Assembly: GCA_964349045.1 (NCBI GenBank)
Contig: CAYGFI010000197.1
Coordinates: forward strand, 1 to 7,732
From: JACJXF01 sp964349045
Lineage (GTDB): Bacteria > Bacteroidota > Bacteroidia > Bacteroidales > GCA-2748055
Reading direction: 5' to 3'
Length of the DNA stretch: 7,732 bases
The position numbers were made by a program, and so were the translations under genes. The notes under the pieces were generated by a model. That model worked only from the letters and a program-made list of their open reading frames with translations, made no database searches and had not been told where the DNA came from. Positions 1 to 5,987 of the stretch are shown here, one piece after another (position 1 is the stretch's first letter; each line of letters begins with the position of its first letter).

Positions 1-43
1 TAATATTAGCAGATTATAATATTAAAATTAATTTTGCTAATCT
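1..43. other. AT-rich stretch with nested palindromes
   Basis: The palindrome TAATATTA occurs twice (1-8 and 17-24). AAAATTAATTTT at 24-35 is a perfect 12-base palindrome. ATTAGCA (5-11) is matched by the inverted copy TGCTAAT (35-41). As RNA, the last pair could form a 7-bp stem with a long AT loop. There is no T-tract right after it, so I do not call a terminator. It may be the tail of an upstream gene's untranslated region or simply AT-rich spacer; the upstream gene is outside the window. Confidence 0.4.
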
Positions 44-49
44 AAAGGT

Positions 50-89
50 CGTCACATCGTCACATCGTCACATCGTCACATCGTCACGT
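50..89. repeat. 8-bp tandem repeat, CGTCACAT x 4 plus a variant copy
   Basis: Four exact copies of CGTCACAT lie head to tail at 50-57, 58-65, 66-73 and 74-81. A fifth copy at 82-89 reads CGTCACGT, and the array then ends in CCCCACA. It lies about 30 bases upstream of the proposed -33 box of rpsO, so it is outside the promoter core. Eight is not a multiple of three and no reading frame uses it. Such arrays can change copy number by slippage; whether this one does, or has any role, cannot be read from a single sequence. Confidence 0.9.
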
Positions 90-116
90 CCCCACAAAAT
101 AATATTTGAAATACAT

Positions 117-147
117 CTTGTTATATTAAATTTTTTGAATATTTTTG
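117..147 (+). promoter_or_regulatory. Bacteroidota-type promoter of rpsO
   Basis: TATTTTTG at 140-147 matches the -7 consensus TAnnTTTG exactly. CTTG at 117-120 is a three-of-four match to the -33 TTTG, with a 19-base spacer, which is in the normal range. Transcription would start near 153-156 and give a leader of about 35 bases. That leader is A-rich and has no Shine-Dalgarno sequence, as is usual for ribosomal protein genes in this phylum, where A-rich leaders favour initiation. Confidence 0.65.
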
Positions 148-189
148 CAGTTCGAAAAAAGTGAAAGAAAAAATTAAAAATTGTTAAGA

Positions 190-456
190 ATGTTAACTGC
201 TGAAAAGAAATCAGAAATTTTTAAAGTACACGGGAAATCAGAGACCAATACGGGTTTGTCAGAATCACAGGTTGCATTATTTTCAACCCGGATCAATGAC
301 CTCACTCAGCACCTAAAAACCAATAAAAAGGACTTCAGTACTCAGAGAGCTCTTCTTAAACTTGTTGGTAAGAGGCGTCGGTTGCTCGATTACCTGAAAG
401 ATACCGATATCAAAAGATACAGGCATATCGTGAAAGCCCTGAACCTGAGAAAATAA
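190..456 (+). CDS. rpsO: 30S ribosomal protein S15
   Basis: This is the primary 16S rRNA-binding protein S15, which binds the central domain of 16S rRNA early in 30S assembly and contributes to an intersubunit bridge. The 88-residue product has the normal family length. It starts MLTAEKKSEIF and carries the S15 signatures GLSESQVALFSTRINDLTQH, the central HLKTNKKDFSTQRALLKLVGKRRR-type segment (about residues 41-64) and the ending LLDYLKDTDIKRY. ATG 190 is chosen over the in-frame TTG at 181 because S15 proteins start a few residues before the LTAE segment; the TTG would add only MLR. The gene has its own promoter upstream and a hairpin terminator just after the stop. pnp follows 256 bases later, the same order as in many bacteria. 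Identification is secure; only the exact start is slightly open. Confidence 0.97.
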   Translation: MLTAEKKSEIFKVHGKSETNTGLSESQVALFSTRINDLTQHLKTNKKDFSTQRALLKLVGKRRRLLDYLKDTDIKRYRHIVKALNLRK

Positions 457-462
457 AAATGC

Positions 463-495
463 AAAAAGGCAATTCCTTCGATTGCCGTTTTTGTT
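463..495 (+). terminator. Intrinsic terminator after rpsO
   Basis: GGCAAT (468-473) pairs with ATTGCC (481-486) around a 7-base loop, and TTTTT follows at 488-492 after one G. The run AAAAA just before the stem can pair with those Ts, so it might also work, less well, on the opposite strand. It starts only 7 bases after the rpsO stop codon. It should end most rpsO transcripts, although a 6-bp stem may allow read-through into pnp. Confidence 0.75.
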
Positions 496-586
496 AACAA
501 CCCAGTTTCATTAATGGAATACGGTAAGCATGGGATGGAATAACTGAAAGGAAAATTTAAATTTCAGTAATCAATCAATAATCTTC

Positions 587-671
587 GTTACCCCGTTACC
601 TTTTAGTCACCGTAGCACTAGCGCAGGTGAGCCCGTTACCTTCAAAACCTGTTACTCATTCACCTTGTAAC
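587..671. repeat. Scattered GTTACC words in the rpsO-pnp spacer
   Basis: The gap 496-712 holds no gene. CCCGTTACCTT occurs twice exactly (592-602 and 632-642). GTTACC also occurs at 587-592, a variant GTTACT at 651-656, and the inverted form GTAAC at 667-671. Between the two long copies lies a more GC-rich stretch (about 605-631). The pattern looks like a decayed tandem repeat, not a protein-binding operator. I found no convincing -7/-33 pair for pnp: TAAATTTC at 558-565 is one base off the -7 consensus but lacks a good -33 partner. Confidence 0.55.
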
Positions 672-712
672 TTCAATATCCCCCAAAAGAAATCAATAGA
701 AACAATAGAAAA

Positions 713-2848
713 ATGTATAAACTCACACAAAAACATATAGACCTGGGCGATGGCAGGATCATAACCATCGAAACCGGTAAACTGGCCAAGCAGGCTGATG
801 GTTCTGTTCTTGTTCGAATGGGAAATACCATGCTTCTTGCAACTGTCGTAGCCGCCATTGATGCGAAAGAGGATACCGATTTCATGCCTCTTTCAGTTGA
901 ATATAAAGAAAAATATGCCGCTTCCGGCCGCTTTCCGGGCGGATTTATGAAAAGGGAAGCCCGTGCCGGTGATTACGAAATCCTCGTATCGCGCTTAATT
1001 GACAGGGCCCTGCGACCGCTTTTCCCCGATGATTATCATGCTGAGGTATTTGTTAATGTCATGTTACTTTCAGCCGACAACGATACGGCGCCTGATGCCC
1101 TTGCAGGTCTGGCAGCATCTGCAGCGCTCAGCGTTTCAACTATTCCATTCGGCGGACCAATTTCTGAAGTAAGAGTAGCCCGCGTTAACGGGAATTTTGT
1201 TATAAACCCAGGATTTAAAGAATTGAAATCCGCCGATATCGATATGATGGTCGCGGCTACCAGGGAAAACATTTTAATGGTAGAAGGTGAAATGAGTGAA
1301 GTTTCTGAAAACGACATGATTGAAGCCATCCGCGTTGCTCATGAAGCAATCAAAAAGCAATGTACTGCTCAGGAAGAACTGGCAAAAGAACTGGGAATTG
1401 TCAAACGTGAATACTCCCACGAAACAAACGACCTGGAACTGAAAGCCCGTATTGAAAAAGAACTTTATAATAAAGTGTATGCTCTTGCTGCCAAAGGCAA
1501 TCCTGACAAGCACGAGCGTACTGACAATTTTCAGGCAATCAGAGATGAATTTTTGGTCAAACTGAAAGCAGAACTTGGTGAAGAAAATGTTAAAGAATCT
1601 CTCGTGAAAAAATATTATCACGATGTTGAAAAATCTGCTGTTCGTAATAACATTCTCGATAAAGGAATACGTCTTGATGGTCGAAAAACCGATGAGATCC
1701 GCCCTATCTGGTGTGAGGTGGATTATCTGCCGGCAACTCATGGTTCAGCGCTTTTTACCCGCGGTGAAACACAGTCCCTTACAACAGTTACCCTGGGAAC
1801 AAAAATGGATGAAAAAATGATAGATGAGGTTCTTTTTAAAGGAACCGAAAAATTCGTTTTACATTATAACTTTCCTCCATTTTCAACCGGTGAAGCTAAA
1901 CCATATCGTGGCACCGGTCGTCGTGAGATAGGTCATGGAAACCTTGCCCACAGGGCGCTTAAGCGGATGGTTCCCGGTCCTGATCAGATTCCTTATGCTA
2001 TCCGGGTGGTTTCAGACATCCTTGAATCCAATGGATCGTCTTCAATGGCTACGGTTTGCGCAGGAACACTTGCACTGATGGATGCCGGGGTGAAATTGAA
2101 AAAACCTGTCTCAGGTATTGCCATGGGACTCATAACCGATTCAAAAACCGGTAAATGGGCTGTGCTTTCCGATATCCTCGGCGATGAAGATCACCTTGGA
2201 GATATGGACTTCAAAGTGACAGGAACAAAAGATGGGATCACTGCCACACAAATGGATATTAAAGTTGACGGTCTTTCTTTTGAGGTCTTATCCAAAGCTC
2301 TTGAGCAGGCAAAAGCAGGCAGGTTGCATATTCTGGATGTAATGATGAAAACGCTTTCTGAGCCGCGTGACGACTACAAACCCCACGCTCCCCGTATCGT
2401 CAGGATTGAAATTCCCAAAGAAGTAATTGGCGCATTGATTGGCCCGGGAGGAAAAATTATCCAGGAAATTCAAAGAGAGACCGGTACGGTAATAACTATT
2501 GAAGAAGTTGATAATAAAGGCATTGTTGATGTTTCGGCTGTGGATAAAAATTCTATCGATGCTGCTATGGTTCGTATTCAGAGGATAGTAGCAGTTCCTG
2601 AAGTCGACAAAGTTTACAGGGGAAAAGTTAAGGCAATTGTAGCATTCGGTGCATTTGTTGAAATTATCCCCGGAAAAGAAGGGCTTCTGCACATATCTGA
2701 AATTGAGTGGAGAAGGCTCAATACGGTTGATGAGGTTCTTAAGGAAGGTGATGAGATTGATGTGAAACTCATCGATATCGATCCGAAAACCGGAAAACTT
2801 AAGCTTTCCAGAAAAGTTCTCCTCCCCAGACCGGAACAAAAAGCATAA
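713..2848 (+). CDS. pnp: Polynucleotide phosphorylase (polyribonucleotide nucleotidyltransferase)
   Basis: PNPase degrades RNA from the 3' end using phosphate and releases nucleoside diphosphates; it works in mRNA turnover and can also add 3' tails. At 711 residues it is full length. In order: first RNase PH-like core (about 10-145, with FPGGFMKREAR from residue 74), an all-helical linker domain (about 150-235), the second catalytic RNase PH core (about 320-545), a KH domain with IGPGGK at 576-581, and an S1 domain from about 635 to 703. Catalytic features are intact: GSSSMA at 441-446 and the Asp pair D491 and D497 in GDEDHLGDMD, equivalent to E. coli D486 and D492. The start gives the usual MYKLTQKHIDLGDGR opening. 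It lies downstream of rpsO but beyond its terminator, and has its own strong terminator. No truncation or unusual composition is seen. Confidence 0.98.
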   Translation: MYKLTQKHIDLGDGRIITIETGKLAKQADGSVLVRMGNTMLLATVVAAIDAKEDTDFMPLSVEYKEKYAASGRFPGGFMKREARAGDYEILVSRLIDRALRPLFPDDYHAEVFVNVMLLSADNDTAPDALAGLAASAALSVSTIPFGGPISEVRVARVNGNFVINPGFKELKSADIDMMVAATRENILMVEGEMSEVSENDMIEAIRVAHEAIKKQCTAQEELAKELGIVKREYSHETNDLELKARIEKELYNKVYALAAKGNPDKHERTDNFQAIRDEFLVKLKAELGEENVKESLVKKYYHDVEKSAVRNNILDKGIRLDGRKTDEIRPIWCEVDYLPATHGSALFTRGETQSLTTVTLGTKMDEKMIDEVLFKGTEKFVLHYNFPPFSTGEAKPYRGTGRREIGHGNLAHRALKRMVPGPDQIPYAIRVVSDILESNGSSSMATVCAGTLALMDAGVKLKKPVSGIAMGLITDSKTGKWAVLSDILGDEDHLGDMDFKVTGTKDGITATQMDIKVDGLSFEVLSKALEQAKAGRLHILDVMMKTLSEPRDDYKPHAPRIVRIEIPKEVIGALIGPGGKIIQEIQRETGTVITIEEVDNKGIVDVSAVDKNSIDAAMVRIQRIVAVPEVDKVYRGKVKAIVAFGAFVEIIPGKEGLLHISEIEWRRLNTVDEVLKEGDEIDVKLIDIDPKTGKLKLSRKVLLPRPEQKA

Positions 2849-2869
2849 GGAATTTTATAATAAACGAAG

Positions 2870-2897
2870 CGCAGGGTTTAAAACTCTGCGTTTTTTT
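2870..2897 (+). terminator. Strong intrinsic terminator after pnp
   Basis: CGCAGGGT (2870-2877) pairs with ACTCTGCG (2883-2890), with one G-T wobble, around a short T/A loop. Seven Ts follow directly (2891-2897). It begins 22 bases after the pnp stop and isolates pnp from the peptidase gene. Confidence 0.88.
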
Positions 2898-2956
2898 ATT
2901 TACATCATTCCAATTTTACAACATCTTTTTCTGACAAAGCTTTTTCTTAATTCTCT

Positions 2957-2964
2957 TATCTTTG
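2957..2964 (+). promoter_or_regulatory. -7 box of the peptidase gene
   Basis: TATCTTTG is a perfect match to the Bacteroidota -7 element TAnnTTTG. The -33 element is weak: the nearest candidate is TCTG at 2930-2933, with a 23-base spacer, slightly too long. Transcription would start near 2970-2973. That places the start point on top of the ATG at 2973 and leaves a leader of about 30 bases before the ATG at 3003, which supports the downstream start of the peptidase. Confidence 0.55.
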
Positions 2965-3002
2965 TTTCAAACATGCTAACATCATTCATTAAATCAATTA
3001 TT

Positions 3003-5120
3003 ATGACAAAGCTAACTATTCCCATTATGGCAATTCTTATTACAGCATGCTCAACCCCACAGATACAATATCCCGAAACATTTAAGGATAATACTGTTGA
3101 TAATTATTTTGGCACAGCTGTTGCCGATCCATACCGCTGGCTTGAAGACGATATGTCAAAACAGACAGGCGAATGGGTTACAGCCCAGAATTTAGTCACT
3201 AATGCTTATTTGAACGAAATACCTTACAGGGATGCGATCCTGGACCGGCTCACACAATTGTGGAACTACTCCCGTATGGGAAACCTTAAAAAGAAAGGGG
3301 ATTATTATTTCTATTCATTTAACACGGGTTTACAGAACCAGGATGTGATTATGTTTAAGAAAAATCTTTCCGATCCCGGCCAGGTTTTCATGGATCCAAA
3401 TTCCTGGTCTGTTGATGGAACTGTTGCCCTGACTTCCTATTCAGAGTCCAACAATGGAAAATATGTGGCGTATGGCAGGGCAAAAGCAGGTTCTGACTGG
3501 AATGAGTTTTTTATTAAAGAAATTGAAGGTCTAAAAGATTTAAATGACCATTTGAAATGGATAAAATTCAGTGAAATTGCCTGGTATAAGAACGGTTTTT
3601 TTTACAGCCGCTTTAATGAACCCAAAGAAGGAGATGCCCTGAAAGGTGAAAACCTGAATAATAAAGTTTATTATCATTTAGCCGGAACACAGCAATCTGC
3701 TGATGTTTTGGTTTATGAAGATACGGAACATCCGGGCTGGAGCTTTAATCCTACGGTAAGTGATGATGAAAAGTACCTGATTATCAGTGTAATTGAATCA
3801 ACCACCGGCAATGCTCTGTATGTAAAAGATTTGTCAAAAAAGAATGCGGAATTTATCAGATTAGTGGATAATTTTAAAAATGATTTTGTTTTTGAGAGTA
3901 ACATTGATGAAAAGATATTTCTTCACACAAATTATGATGCTCCAAAATATAAACTTCTCAGCATCAATATGAATAATCCTTTGCTTTCAACAGGGATCGA
4001 TGTAATACCGGAAAACAAGGAACAGGTTCTTGAAGCATGCAATTTTGGCGGAGATAAGATTGTTGCAAGGTACCTCAGGGATGCAATGAATATTCTATCT
4101 GTTTATTCTGACGAGGGTAAGTATCTTTATGATATTGAATTACCGGGAATTGGGAGTGTCACATTCTTTAATTCACAAGCTAAGAATAAAGAAGCTTTTT
4201 ACCAGTTTACATCTTTTAATTATCCTGCAAGCATTTTTAGCTATAATACAGAAACGAATACTGGTGATCTTGTTTTTAAACCGGAGGTGGATTTTAATTC
4301 TGATGAGTATGTCACCAAACAGGAGTTTTATAAAAGTAAGGACGGAACCCTGATTCCCATGTTTATCGTTCACAAAAAGGATTTAAAAATGGATGGTACC
4401 AATCCCACGCTTCTTTATGGTTACGGGGGATTCAATATCACCATGTCCCCTGGATTTTCCGTAAGGAATATTATCTGGCTCGAAAACGGCGGCGTTTATG
4501 CTGTTGCCAATATCAGGGGAGGGGGAGAATACGGCGAGGAATGGCACCAGTCAGGAACGATATTGAAAAAGCAAAATGTGTTTGACGACTTTATTGCAGC
4601 AGCGGAATTCCTTACGGATAAAAAATATACATCAAAGAAAAGACTTGCAGTCTTTGGAGGGTCTAACGGCGGACTTTTAGTTGGTGCGGTTACTAATCAA
4701 AGGCCTGAACTCTTTGCAGTTTCTATCCCTGCTGTTGGTGTAATGGATATGTTGCGTTACCATAAATTTACCATCGGCAGGTACTGGGCAACCGATTACG
4801 GAACCAGCGAGGATTCGGTTCAATTCGAATATTTACTGAGGTATTCACCCATTCATAATATTAGCGGGGGAGTAAAATACCCGGCTGTATTTGTCACTAC
4901 CGGCGATCATGACGACCGCGTAGTTCCTGCACACTCGTTTAAATATATAGCAACTTTGCAGGATAAATACAAAGGTAAAAATCCCGTGTTAATAAGGATT
5001 GAAACCAATGCAGGACACGGGGCAGGAAAACCTATGACAAAAGTTATTGAAGAGTATGCCGATATGTGGTCCTTTGCTTTTTTTAATATGGATTTTGAAC
5101 CCGATTATGAGAAAAAGTGA
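3003..5120 (+). CDS. Prolyl oligopeptidase (peptidase family S9A), predicted lipoprotein
   Basis: This serine peptidase cuts short peptides after proline. The 705-residue product has the usual family size: a seven-bladed propeller region (about 80-420) and a C-terminal alpha/beta hydrolase domain (from about 425). The catalytic triad is complete: S554 in GGSNGG, D637 in GDHDDRVVP and H672 in NAGHGAG. The oxyanion-region YGYGGF starts at Y472, and R639 matches the Arg that holds the substrate C-terminal side in the mammalian enzyme. ATG 3003 is preferred over ATG 2973. It gives a short signal peptide with a lipobox, ITAC, and Cys16 as the lipidated residue, whereas the earlier ATG overlaps the predicted transcription start. 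Cys16 is followed by STPQ, with no acidic surface-export signal, so a periplasm-facing location is inferred. The role is probably peptide scavenging. The gene follows the pnp terminator and has its own -7 box. Confidence 0.94.
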   Translation: MTKLTIPIMAILITACSTPQIQYPETFKDNTVDNYFGTAVADPYRWLEDDMSKQTGEWVTAQNLVTNAYLNEIPYRDAILDRLTQLWNYSRMGNLKKKGDYYFYSFNTGLQNQDVIMFKKNLSDPGQVFMDPNSWSVDGTVALTSYSESNNGKYVAYGRAKAGSDWNEFFIKEIEGLKDLNDHLKWIKFSEIAWYKNGFFYSRFNEPKEGDALKGENLNNKVYYHLAGTQQSADVLVYEDTEHPGWSFNPTVSDDEKYLIISVIESTTGNALYVKDLSKKNAEFIRLVDNFKNDFVFESNIDEKIFLHTNYDAPKYKLLSINMNNPLLSTGIDVIPENKEQVLEACNFGGDKIVARYLRDAMNILSVYSDEGKYLYDIELPGIGSVTFFNSQAKNKEAFYQFTSFNYPASIFSYNTETNTGDLVFKPEVDFNSDEYVTKQEFYKSKDGTLIPMFIVHKKDLKMDGTNPTLLYGYGGFNITMSPGFSVRNIIWLENGGVYAVANIRGGGEYGEEWHQSGTILKKQNVFDDFIAAAEFLTDKKYTSKKRLAVFGGSNGGLLVGAVTNQRPELFAVSIPAVGVMDMLRYHKFTIGRYWATDYGTSEDSVQFEYLLRYSPIHNISGGVKYPAVFVTTGDHDDRVVPAHSFKYIATLQDKYKGKNPVLIRIETNAGHGAGKPMTKVIEEYADMWSFAFFNMDFEPDYEKK

Positions 5121-5126
5121 GAGATA

Positions 5127-5166
5127 GTGAGTAAATGATATTGATTGTAATCAAAGTCTGACTCAC
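5127..5166. other. Nested inverted repeat after the peptidase gene
   Basis: GTGAGT (5127-5132) is inverted by ACTCAC (5161-5166). Inside these arms, TTGATT (5141-5146) and AATCAA (5149-5154) form a second inverted pair only two bases apart. Together they could fold as one interrupted hairpin. There is no T-tract, so it is not a normal intrinsic terminator; it could shield the 3' end of the peptidase mRNA. The right outer arm is also the first six bases of the 18-bp repeat array, so part of the symmetry may be chance. Confidence 0.35.
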
Positions 5167-5232
5167 CAGGCGAAGCTCACTCACTAAGCGAAGCGTACTC
5201 ACCAGGCGAAGCGCACATACTAAGCGAAGCGT
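5161..5232. repeat. Four tandem 18-bp units just upstream of the kinase
   Basis: The units are 5161-5178, 5179-5196, 5197-5214 and 5215-5232, with consensus ACTCAC(CAG/TAA)GCGAAGCGN. Units 1 and 3 carry CAG, and units 2 and 4 carry TAA. The array is therefore better read as a 36-bp unit duplicated once with three mismatches, implying an 18-bp duplication, divergence and then a 36-bp duplication. It ends five bases before the kinase ATG and so occupies the place of its leader. It is clearly more GC-rich than the flanking spacer. On the minus strand it reads as a six-residue LRLVxx repeat inside an open frame, probably a by-product of an 18-bp period. Confidence 0.93.
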
Positions 5233-5237
5233 ATAAA

Positions 5238-5873
5238 ATGGATTACAAATACATCGTAATAGAAGGAAACATTGGTGCCGGAAAGACATCTCTTGTAAAA
5301 AAGTTTGGAGAAGATTACAAGGCCAGGCTTATACTGGAGCGTTTTGCCGAAAACCCTTTTTTGCCTAAATTTTACGAGGATCCGGATCGATATTCCTTTC
5401 AGGTTGAGCTTTCATTTCTGGCCGACCGGTATCATCAACTCAAGGAAGAGTTGAGTAACAGGACTATTTTTTCGAACCTGATATTAGCCGATTATTATTT
5501 CGCCAAATCGTTAATTTTTGCCCGGATTACATTGAAAGATGATGAATTTCACCTTTACAGACAGTTGTATGATATCATTCACCAGCATCTGCCGGTTCCC
5601 GACTTGTATGTTTACCTTCATTTACCGGTCGAAAAGCTTATATCCAATATAAGAAAAAGAGGCAGGGAATATGAAAAAAATATTGATGATGCCTATTTAC
5701 TGAAATTACAAAATGGATATTTTGATTACCTGAAAACAAAATCGAATCTAAGAATTCTTCTTATTGACGTGAGTAATTTAAATTACCTTACCAATCAGGA
5801 TGATTACCTGAACATTAAGAGTTGCATCTTTAACACACATTATTCTGAAGGTATAAATCGGGTAATTTTATAG
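5238..5873 (+). CDS. Deoxynucleoside kinase (dGK/dAK-type)
   Basis: A P-loop kinase that transfers phosphate from ATP to the 5' hydroxyl of a deoxynucleoside, the first step of cytosolic deoxynucleotide salvage. The 211-residue product fits the short bacterial dNK family. The Walker A motif GNIGAGKTS spans 10-18. ERFAENPFLPKFY (34-46) carries the probable catalytic base E34. FQ at 54-55 and the following SFLADRY are in the substrate-base pocket. ADYYFAKSLIFA is at 84-95, and the LID-type Arg segment RKRGREYEKNI at 139-149. These features favour purine deoxynucleosides (dGuo/dAdo), but specificity cannot be fixed from sequence. The C-terminus (YSEGINRVIL) is complete. No -7 box is seen in the 117-base gap upstream, so co-transcription with the peptidase gene is likely. 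The ATG sits five bases after a tandem array, with no Shine-Dalgarno sequence. Confidence 0.92.
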   Translation: MDYKYIVIEGNIGAGKTSLVKKFGEDYKARLILERFAENPFLPKFYEDPDRYSFQVELSFLADRYHQLKEELSNRTIFSNLILADYYFAKSLIFARITLKDDEFHLYRQLYDIIHQHLPVPDLYVYLHLPVEKLISNIRKRGREYEKNIDDAYLLKLQNGYFDYLKTKSNLRILLIDVSNLNYLTNQDDYLNIKSCIFNTHYSEGINRVIL

Positions 5874-5901
5874 AAATCTCAACCTAAATGAGCCATAACA
5901 C

Positions 5902-5932
5902 TTTTTTTTAAGGAATTATTTTCATAGATTTG
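5902..5932 (+). promoter_or_regulatory. Bacteroidota-type promoter of the TPR/OmpA-like lipoprotein gene
   Basis: TAGATTTG at 5925-5932 is a perfect TAnnTTTG -7 box. A T-run begins at 5902, and TTTT at 5902-5905 gives a three-of-four -33 match with a 19-base spacer. Transcription would start near 5938-5941, giving an AT-rich leader of about 48 bases. The preceding kinase gene has no clear hairpin terminator in 5874-5901, so some read-through into this gene is possible. Confidence 0.7.
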
Positions 5933-5987
5933 CCTGTAATTTAAAAAATTGAAATAATTTTACTTTTTAACTAATATCCAGAGCATC

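Noticed and set aside
50..89. Octamer array considered as a CRISPR array
   Set aside because: The units are contiguous with no spacers, and no cas genes are present.
181..189. TTG at 181 as the rpsO start
   Set aside because: It would add MLR before the normal S15 start; the ATG at 190 gives the family's usual length and N-terminus.
1274..1741. 155-codon minus-strand open frame inside pnp
   Set aside because: The product is a low-complexity Phe/Ile-rich string antisense to a strongly conserved gene; it is a shadow frame.
2288..2839. 183-codon minus-strand open frame over the KH/S1 part of pnp
   Set aside because: It is antisense to conserved KH and S1 motifs, has no promoter box and shows no family features.
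2865..2873. CGAAGCGCA in the pnp terminator also occurs in the 18-bp array (5207-5215)
   Set aside because: It is a single 9-base match with no flanking similarity; in the terminator most of these bases are explained by the hairpin stem, so a common origin is not supported.
5118..5237. Rho-independent terminator between the peptidase and the kinase
   Set aside because: Inverted repeats are present but no run of Ts follows them.
5083..5289. Minus-strand open frame encoding a six-residue LRLVxx repeat
   Set aside because: It exists because an 18-bp tandem repeat is a multiple of three and lacks stops in that frame. It overlaps the ends of two good plus-strand genes, has no promoter box and has no recognisable family.
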